The translations under genes were made by a program, and so were the position numbers. Below the pieces are notes generated by a model that saw only the letters and a list, made by a program, of their open reading frames with translations, was not told the DNA's origin and did no database searches. From Rickettsiaceae bacterium (GTDB lineage: Bacteria; Pseudomonadota; Alphaproteobacteria; Rickettsiales; Rickettsiaceae), in NCBI GenBank assembly GCA_021741285.1, contig JAIOYD010000078.1, positions 1 to 7,024 on the forward strand: a stretch of 7,024 nucleotides of DNA. Reading direction: 5' to 3'. Positions 1 to 7,024 of the stretch are shown piece by piece; positions within the stretch are counted from its first letter, which is position 1; each line of letters opens with the position of its first letter.

Positions 1-1900
1 GCATCATTTCTTTATATTTACCTTGAGTTACAGGCAGAGTATAAACCTTTCCATTACGCTCAATATAACCAATAGCATTATCATCAGTACCCATAAATTT
101 TACGGGCACTGGGGAGCTCACCTCAGTTAACTTGCCAGCATCATCGTAGTGAGCAGTAAAATACACCGCATCCTTTGCCGAAATATTGTTACCATTTTCA
201 TCTTTCACGGCCATTGAAAAATGCGCTGGCCCCTTACCATCTTCAAGTTTTTTTGGAAACTCTATTTGTCTATAGCTTTTAACAGTTCTTGTCGTTCCAT
301 CTTCAAGCGTAACTTGTGTTGGTGCAGCATTAACAGTAGTTTCTTTTAGAGAGGCAACAATATCTCCTGCATCGTTCTTGATTTCAGCAATACGAAATTT
401 GGTGCCTGTTTCCTGCGCCCACCCAACATTTTTAAAAGTATCTATCTTGTGTACTTCCCTGTAACCCTCGACCTCAATCTTATTCATTGCTGATTGAGCT
501 TCTTTGGTTTTCATCACTTCTTTTGTGGCAGCCTTCCCCTCTTTTGTTCCCAAGTAAGCTCGTATTTCTTCTGGAGTTTTTTTGTTAAAGGCAACCCCAT
601 CTTCTACACTCATTGTCTTTGCAATCTCTCCTTGCAAATAGGCTTGCTGCTTTGTTATTACGTTATCACGAATAGATTGAGTGATTTCATCGCTACTAAC
701 TAAACCCATGGTGTCTAGTGCAACTTCTACCTCAGGCTTTTTTAAAGTAACATTCTCTACCACAGGACTCACAAGAGCTTGCTTAGTGGGATCGTTTTCA
801 TGATACTTATTAACTAAGTCAAGAATAGGTTGTGCTTGCTCTGGTGTTAGGTTTTTGACAACGTTATCAAGGTATTTTGTTAAAGTTGGTAAGTCATCCT
901 TATCCCTAATATGGGCAACACTTTGACTTAGTTCAGCTACCATCAATAATTCTGGGGCATCTAATTTTCTACCAGCTAACCCTTCTAACTCTGCAGTAAT
1001 TTGTTTATTAAGCTCATTAGCTTTAATAGACTCCTTAAATGGTGCCAGAATAGGGCTTACAAGAGCTTGTTTAGCTGGATCGTTTTTATGATACTCTTCT
1101 ATACGGCTACTAACAGTACTGACGTGTCCTGGTGCCATTTCAACAAATTCTTCAAGAGCTTTGCTGAACCGTGCTGGCCCGTCAGGATCTCCAATATTTT
1201 TTAAGCTGGAGGTTAGTTCCGCTACCTTTTGCATTTGGAAGTCATCTAATCTTGAAGATCCGCCCAAATCTTTGATAACAGCCCCCAAAAAGTCATTAGC
1301 TTTAACAGGTGCCAGAATAGGACTTACAAGAGCTTGTTTAGCTGGATCATTTTTATGATACTCTTCTATACGGCCACTAACAGTACTGACGTGTCCTGGT
1401 GCCATTTCAACAAATTCTTCAAGAGCTTTGTTGAACTGTGCTGGCCCGTCAGGATCTACAATATTTTTTAAGCTGGAGGTTAGTTCCGCTACCTTTTGCA
1501 TTTGGAAGTCATCTAATCTTGAAGATCCGCCCAAATCTTTGATAATAGCTCCCAAAAAGTCATTAGCTTTAGCTTGTGCAAGCTCGACCTTATGAACTTC
1601 TTCAAATTTACCAATAGCCTCACTTACCATGCCATGAGCGCTACTATCTATGGGATGATAGCTTGCAATTAGTGCGGTAACAGGACCGAGTGTGCTGGCC
1701 TTTAGGCCAGTTTCCTCAAGGAGTGATTGAAGGCCTTGATTTAACGATTTCAAAGCTTGCTCATTATTAGAAGACAAATCTTCGGCTAGGGCGGTTACCT
1801 GCTCTGCTTGATTTCGAGTTAAAGGTTTGCCTAATGCTGTTTGTAACGCAACAACGAGCTCGCTCTCAAGCTTTTGTTGTGGAGTTTTTGGTGGTTTCAT
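1..1900 (-). CDS. sca4: Sca4-like rickettsial surface cell antigen/effector, N-terminal 633 residues (3' end outside window)
   Basis: The reading frame is open from the ATG at 1900 down to the window edge, so only the C-terminal part is missing. Residues about 405-633 align by eye with the N-terminal domain of Rickettsia Sca4 (120-kDa antigen, gene D). Shared landmarks are IEVEGY (475-480), KNDAGD (508-513), YRQIEFP (543-549), VYFTAHY (579-585), the SSPVPVKF stretch (595-602) and VTQGKYKEMM (624-633). In Rickettsia, Sca4 lacks an autotransporter domain and is a secreted effector that binds host vinculin and aids cell-to-cell spread; that role is inferred here. No signal peptide or membrane segment is visible. 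Residues 1-385 are predicted helical and made of four related repeats of about 90 residues that I do not recall in front of the Rickettsia core. The known vinculin-binding sites would fall mostly beyond the window. The start is preceded only by a weak GAG; an upstream ATG at 1913 is in another frame and soon stops. Family is confident, function less so. Confidence 0.85.
   Translation of the reverse strand, partial: MKPPKTPQQKLESELVVALQTALGKPLTRNQAEQVTALAEDLSSNNEQALKSLNQGLQSLLEETGLKASTLGPVTALIASYHPIDSSAHGMVSEAIGKFEEVHKVELAQAKANDFLGAIIKDLGGSSRLDDFQMQKVAELTSSLKNIVDPDGPAQFNKALEEFVEMAPGHVSTVSGRIEEYHKNDPAKQALVSPILAPVKANDFLGAVIKDLGGSSRLDDFQMQKVAELTSSLKNIGDPDGPARFSKALEEFVEMAPGHVSTVSSRIEEYHKNDPAKQALVSPILAPFKESIKANELNKQITAELEGLAGRKLDAPELLMVAELSQSVAHIRDKDDLPTLTKYLDNVVKNLTPEQAQPILDLVNKYHENDPTKQALVSPVVENVTLKKPEVEVALDTMGLVSSDEITQSIRDNVITKQQAYLQGEIAKTMSVEDGVAFNKKTPEEIRAYLGTKEGKAATKEVMKTKEAQSAMNKIEVEGYREVHKIDTFKNVGWAQETGTKFRIAEIKNDAGDIVASLKETTVNAAPTQVTLEDGTTRTVKSYRQIEFPKKLEDGKGPAHFSMAVKDENGNNISAKDAVYFTAHYDDAGKLTEVSSPVPVKFMGTDDNAIGYIERNGKVYTLPVTQGKYKEMM
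752..1024 (-). repeat. Diverged third repeat copy in the Sca4-like gene
   Basis: Residues about 293-383 follow the same pattern as the two near-identical copies. They begin KANELNKQ, carry LMVAELSQS in place of QKVAELTSS, and end with YHENDPTKQALVSPV in place of YHKNDPAKQALVSPI. The central part has diverged strongly, so this copy is much older than the tandem pair. It lies directly before the segment that begins to resemble Sca4 itself. Confidence 0.75.
1037..1570 (-). repeat. Two tandem 267-bp in-frame repeats (89 codons each)
   Basis: Copy 1 covers 1304-1570 and copy 2 covers 1037-1303, encoding residues 111-199 and 200-288 of the Sca4-like protein. Base-by-base comparison shows about 10 differences in 267 positions, so the copies are about 96% identical. 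Six of 89 amino acids differ: I119/V208, V148/G237, Q155/R244, N157/S246, G176/S265 and V199/F288. The period is a multiple of three, so gain or loss of a copy would keep the frame. Each copy starts at KANDFLGA and ends after YHKNDPAKQALVSPILAP. Confidence 0.95.
1601..1837 (-). repeat. Degenerate N-terminal repeat copy in the Sca4-like gene
   Basis: Residues about 22-100 look like a worn copy of the same helical module. A helix with VTALAEDLSS sits where the others have KVAELTSSL. After a similar interval (46 residues against 44) comes a TYR-HIS pair (81-82) followed by SSAHGMVSEAIGKF in the register of the PAKQALVSPILAPV ending. Similarity is low and judged by eye only. Confidence 0.45.
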
Positions 1901-1959
1901 TATTAAAGCTCATAATTAGTGTTATTTGGCATATTCTACATACGCTCAATTATGAACTA

Positions 1960-1988
1960 ATGGTATTTTATTTCATAATCTAATTCAA
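1960..1988 (-). promoter_or_regulatory. Possible promoter for the Sca4-like gene
   Basis: On the minus strand TTGAAT (1988-1983) and TACCAT (1965-1960) are separated by 17 bases, each matching four of six sigma-70 consensus positions. They would give a leader of about 50 bases before the ATG at 1900. In such AT-rich DNA this match is weak evidence. The gene could also be read through from tsaE, which ends 116 bases upstream with no clear terminator hairpin. Confidence 0.2.
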
Positions 1989-2016
1989 CTAATTACATCA
2001 AATACTAATCATAATG

Positions 2017-2448
2017 TTATTTATATTTGACAAAAACTCTACGTTTGTTGTCATCAACTATTTCAATGTTAATTGCAATGATATCATTTGGCAAAATTGC
2101 CTTTATAAGTTCTGGCCATTCAATAAGGCATACATTAGCAGTCATAGCTTCTTCAATTCCTAGTTCATAAATCTCAGAAGGATTTTTAAGGCGATAGAGA
2201 TCGTAGTGGTAAATAGAGCAATCATTCCAATCGTAAATTTGAAGTAAGTTAAATGTTGGACTTGTAACATTTGTTTCAGGTCCGCATAGTTGTTTGATGA
2301 TCTGCCGGCAAAGGAATGTTTTGCCGGCACCAAGATCCCCACTAAAGGTTATTATATTGCCTGGTTTAATCTCATTTGCAATTTGAATAGCTAAATTTTT
2401 AGAATCTTCTTCATTATATAGAATATATTTTCCAGCTTGAAGTGACAT
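2017..2448 (-). CDS. tsaE: tRNA threonylcarbamoyladenosine biosynthesis ATPase TsaE
   Basis: TsaE (YjeE family) is the P-loop ATPase that works with TsaB and TsaD to transfer threonylcarbamoyl to A37 of ANN-decoding tRNAs, forming t6A in the cytoplasm. The 143-residue product has the family's usual size and all landmarks: Walker A GDLGAGKT at 37-44, the TSPTF segment at 62-66, HYDLYRL at 81-87 followed by ELGIEE at 95-100, and LIEWPE at 108-113. The ATG follows the TAA of the upstream HAD gene with no base between them and no good Shine-Dalgarno is visible, so translation is probably coupled to that gene. The partner genes tsaB, tsaC and tsaD are not in this window. Nothing appears damaged. 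Confidence 0.95.
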   Translation of the reverse strand: MSLQAGKYILYNEEDSKNLAIQIANEIKPGNIITFSGDLGAGKTFLCRQIIKQLCGPETNVTSPTFNLLQIYDWNDCSIYHYDLYRLKNPSEIYELGIEEAMTANVCLIEWPELIKAILPNDIIAINIEIVDDNKRRVFVKYK

Positions 2449-3318
2449 TTATCTAACAATTTGAGTTACGAATGTTGGCCTAATATCAATATTTTTTGCA
2501 TGCATAGAGAATGCAATTAGCTTATCTGTCAAAGATTCATGCATTTTGTGAATACCTACTGAATTACCAGAAAGTACTAAAGCCGAATGAATTCCAGACC
2601 TATTCGCGCCCAGAATGTCAGTTTCAAAAGTATCGCCAATCATCAATATTCGATCTTTACTTATTTGGGGTTTGCGTTGAAAAACAAGGTCATATATTGA
2701 TGTTTCTGGCTTACCAGTATAAATCACACTGCCACCATGTTGTTCTATTATCTTGGCGAAATGGCCAGGACAGTAGCGCAAAATACCATGTTTTGGTATA
2801 GTTGTATCTGGATTAGAGCAGATATTTAACAAATTTGGTATTTGTGCTGCCCTTTTTAAAAACTCATCAAACTCGTGAATATCTTCATGCTCATCACGAA
2901 ACACACTTAGCAATAATATATCTGCTTCATTTATATTGTTGATAGCTAGATAATCTATTTCAAGCAAAATGTCGTCATTCCGATCTGAACCAAGATGGAA
3001 TATTTTGGGAATTTGGTCATTTAGTGATGATTTTCTGTAATCAACTATAAGCTGTCTTGCTACATCTCCTGACGTGATTACCATCGGGGGTGTTGCATCC
3101 AAAACGCCCCAATTTCTTAAATTTCTAGCCACTATGAAGTCTGGCCTAGGTGCATTACTCAAAAAAATAACATCTTTCTTTTTGATTATTTTATTTAGTA
3201 CTTCGACTACTCCTGGATAGGTTTCTCCTCCTTCTATTATAACGCCCCATAGATCAAATAAAAATAGATCATAATCATCAATGCATTCTTCAATATGGGT
3301 TAAGTTTAGTTTAGTCAT
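2449..3318 (-). CDS. HAD-superfamily class IIA hydrolase (TIGR01459-like)
   Basis: The 289-residue product is a haloacid dehalogenase-type phosphatase of the NagD-like class IIA group, resembling the alphaproteobacterial TIGR01459 family, whose substrate is unknown to me. Motif I is FDLWGV (21-26), with nucleophile D22 but tryptophan at position 24 where most HAD phosphatases have the second Asp. Motif II is FLSNAPRP with S54, the lysine motif is TGKPE with K203, and motif IV is GDTFETD with D229 and D234. The cap domain lies between motif II and the lysine, as in class II enzymes. I chose the ATG at 3318 because GGAGAG lies just upstream and MTKLNL fits the family's N-terminus. In-frame ATGs at 3327 and 3384 would add up to 22 poorly matching residues. 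It is the first gene of a unit with tsaE. Confidence 0.88.
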   Translation of the reverse strand: MTKLNLTHIEECIDDYDLFLFDLWGVIIEGGETYPGVVEVLNKIIKKKDVIFLSNAPRPDFIVARNLRNWGVLDATPPMVITSGDVARQLIVDYRKSSLNDQIPKIFHLGSDRNDDILLEIDYLAINNINEADILLLSVFRDEHEDIHEFDEFLKRAAQIPNLLNICSNPDTTIPKHGILRYCPGHFAKIIEQHGGSVIYTGKPETSIYDLVFQRKPQISKDRILMIGDTFETDILGANRSGIHSALVLSGNSVGIHKMHESLTDKLIAFSMHAKNIDIRPTFVTQIVR

Positions 3319-3322
3319 AATT

Positions 3323-3328
3323 CTCTCC
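3323..3328 (-). promoter_or_regulatory. Shine-Dalgarno that decides the HAD gene start
   Basis: GGAGAG on the minus strand ends four bases before the ATG at 3318; counted from the GGAG core the spacing is six. It lies downstream of the alternative in-frame ATGs at 3327 and 3384, so it supports the shorter 289-residue product. Confidence 0.75.
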
Positions 3329-3347
3329 ATTTTTATAGTATTTTTCC

Positions 3348-3368
3348 TTTTAAAAACTACGACCCTAT

Positions 3369-3376
<8 letters not shown>
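3348..3376 (+). promoter_or_regulatory. Candidate gyrB promoter (weak)
   Basis: TATAGT at 3371-3376 is a good -10 hexamer, but the matching -35 position (3348-3353, TTTAAA) is poor. A second TATAGT at 3366-3371 overlaps it. Both coincide with the -10 proposed for the divergent HAD-tsaE promoter. A gyrB promoter must lie in or near this 92-bp gap, but its exact place is uncertain. Confidence 0.3.
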
Positions 3377-5831
<2,455 letters not shown>

Positions 5832-5931
5832 ACGCTGTCTTATTTGCCAAATGTAAATTCTGAGGTTGGGCAGGGGGATGAGTGGTTAGTAACAAAGCAC
5901 CAATTACCCGTCAATTTAGCACACACAAACG

Positions 5932-5952
5932 TATTTATAGCAAATATAAATA
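5932..5952. repeat. AT-only inverted repeat between gyrB and rimK
   Basis: TATTTATA and TATAAATA form a perfect 8-bp inverted repeat around a five-base loop, GCAAA. The stem contains no G-C pair and is not followed by a T run, so it is a poor candidate for an intrinsic terminator of gyrB. In DNA this AT-rich it could be chance. It is the only hairpin-like element I noticed in the 170-bp gap. Confidence 0.35.
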
Positions 5953-6001
5953 GTCATTCCTAAAATAAAATGCAAAACTTTAAAAAACTCAATTGAAAAT
6001 T

Positions 6002-6919
6002 ATGGAAATAGGTATTTTATCACGAGGCCCAACAATTTATTCAACACGTAGATTGATTGAAGTGGCAGAAAAAAGGGGTCATACTGTTACAGTAGTTGAT
6101 CCACTTAAATGCTTTATGAATATCACTGCTAATAAGCCAGATGTGCACTATATAAGTGATAAAGTAGAGAGATTACTAGAGTTTGATGCAGTAATTCCAC
6201 GAATTGGAGCATCTATTACAGTATTTGGCACGGCAGTTTTAAGACAATTTGAAGTAGCTGGAGTTTATGTATTAAATGGTTCAGTTTCTATCACTAGATC
6301 AAGAGATAAATTAAGAGCGCATCAACTTCTTGCTAGGAAAGATGTGGATATACCTGTTACAAGCTATGCCCACTCAGGTAGTGCTACTAGAAGCATCATA
6401 AAATCTGTTGGAGGTGCCCCGTTGATAGTTAAGGTGACTGAAAGTACCCAAGGAAAAGGGGTGTTACTTGCAGAAACCACTAAGGCAGCAGAAAGTTTAA
6501 TTAATGCGTTTTTGGATTTACAAGCTAACTTTTTAGTGCAAGAATTTATTAAGGAGTCTGCGGGTAGTGATATACGTTGTTTTGTAATTGGTGATAAAGT
6601 TGTGGCAGCTATGAAAAGGCAAGGTCCGGAAGGAGAGTTTCGGTCTAATCTGCATGCAGGGGGCACCGCCCACCCAGTAAAAATAACTCCAAAAGAGCGA
6701 ATAATGGCCGTGCAAGCTGCAAAAGTTTTGGGACTTAAGGTAGCTGGTGTGGATTTGATCAGATCTGCTAGGGGTTCTCTTGTGCTCGAAGTAAATTCAT
6801 CTCCAGGCTTAAATGGGATAGAGGGTGCAACAGGCAAAAACGTTGCAGATGCAATCATTGAGTTTATTGAGAAAGATATTATTAAAAAATCAAAAACTAG
6901 AATATTTATGAAAGGATGA
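6002..6919 (+). CDS. rimK: RimK-family alpha-L-glutamate ligase (ATP-grasp)
   Basis: RimK uses ATP to add glutamate residues to the C-terminus of ribosomal protein S6 in E. coli; the target here is inferred. The 305-residue product follows E. coli RimK closely along its length. It shows [13 protein letters not shown] near the start, a pre-ATP-grasp segment with [10 protein letters not shown] (64-73), K144 in LIVKV, the glycine-rich TQGKG loop (149-153), QEFIKE (180-185), SDIRCFV (189-195), SNLHAGG (215-221) and the metal-binding LEVNSSPGL with E263 and N265. I chose ATG 6002 because it matches residue 1 of E. coli RimK; an in-frame TTG at 5993 would add three residues. Neither start has a convincing Shine-Dalgarno. 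The next gene starts six bases after the stop, so the two are probably cotranscribed. Confidence 0.93.
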   Translation: MEIGILSRGPTIYSTRRLIEVAEKRGHTVTVVDPLKCFMNITANKPDVHYISDKVERLLEFDAVIPRIGASITVFGTAVLRQFEVAGVYVLNGSVSITRSRDKLRAHQLLARKDVDIPVTSYAHSGSATRSIIKSVGGAPLIVKVTESTQGKGVLLAETTKAAESLINAFLDLQANFLVQEFIKESAGSDIRCFVIGDKVVAAMKRQGPEGEFRSNLHAGGTAHPVKITPKERIMAVQAAKVLGLKVAGVDLIRSARGSLVLEVNSSPGLNGIEGATGKNVADAIIEFIEKDIIKKSKTRIFMKG

Positions 6920-6925
6920 TTGTTC

Positions 6926-7024
6926 ATGACCAAAGTGCTAACTATAGATGGCGTTACGATAAAAAAAGGTGAAAGAAAATACCTTGAAATGCATATTGCG
7001 AAGCTATTTGATAATACTGAGATG
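6926..7024 (+). CDS. Succinylglutamate desuccinylase/aspartoacylase-family protein, N-terminal 33 residues (3' end outside window)
   Basis: The frame is open from ATG 6926 to the right edge. The start has a good Shine-Dalgarno, AAGGA, inside the end of rimK with nine bases of spacing. The visible residues include IDGVTIKKGERK, an aliphatic EMHIAKLF strand and a final NTEM. This matches the usual opening of M14-like zinc deacylases of the AstE/AspA type, where a GER turn is followed by a strand and then a THTEM-like segment. The zinc ligands lie beyond the window, so catalytic competence cannot be judged. Such genes often neighbour rimK-like ATP-grasp genes in proteobacteria, which supports the call. 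It could remove an acyl or aminoacyl group from the RimK product, but that is speculation. Confidence 0.7.
   Translation, partial: MTKVLTIDGVTIKKGERKYLEMHIAKLFDNTEM

Noticed and set aside
494..1358. Three short plus-strand open frames (494-703, 1001-1204, 1161-1358)
   Set aside because: They are antisense to the continuous Sca4-like frame and two of them fall in its repeat region, so they mirror that gene and are not separate genes.
2511..2801. 96-codon plus-strand open frame
   Set aside because: It is antisense to the HAD hydrolase gene, whose motifs III and IV are encoded on the other strand in this interval.
5832..6001. tRNA or other structured RNA in the gyrB-rimK gap
   Set aside because: I could not find a cloverleaf, a T-loop motif or a GC-containing stem; the only inverted repeat is A-T pairs alone.
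6364..6933. 189-codon open frame on the minus strand
   Set aside because: It lies antisense almost entirely within rimK, whose product matches its family along the full length. The antisense protein has no recognisable features and is a shadow frame.

Overview
The window looks like chromosomal DNA from an AT-rich obligate intracellular alphaproteobacterium of the order Rickettsiales, most likely family Rickettsiaceae. The strongest taxonomic sign is a left-edge gene whose product matches the core domain of the rickettsial cell antigen Sca4 almost segment for segment. The Sca4-like protein differs enough from the Rickettsia form I remember (extra N-terminal repeats, diverged core) that a relative outside classical Rickettsia is a reasonable guess. 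The genus cannot be fixed from sequence reading alone.

Layout from left to right. Positions 1-1900, minus strand: the first 633 codons of the Sca4-like gene, cut by the left edge, with roughly 380 residues of helical repeats in front of the Sca4 core, including two nearly identical 267-bp tandem copies. Positions 1901-2016: a short AT-rich spacer with a possible promoter. Positions 2017-3318, minus strand: a two-gene unit, a HAD class IIA phosphatase-like gene followed with no spacer by tsaE, the ATPase of the tRNA t6A pathway. Positions 3319-3410: a 92-bp divergent promoter region. Positions 3411-5831, plus strand: complete gyrB (806 aa). Positions 5832-6001: a spacer with an AT-only inverted repeat and a doubtful mini-ORF. 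Positions 6002-6919: rimK. From 6926 to the right edge: the first 33 codons of a succinylglutamate desuccinylase/aspartoacylase-like (M14) gene, six bases after rimK.

Most of the content is housekeeping: DNA supercoiling (GyrB), tRNA modification (TsaE) and glutamate ligation (RimK) with a probable amidohydrolase partner. The one clearly accessory, host-interaction gene is the Sca4-like protein, and its repeat architecture is the most interesting part of the window. I see no RNA genes, CRISPR arrays, insertion sequences or phage genes. All intergenic gaps are under 200 bases.
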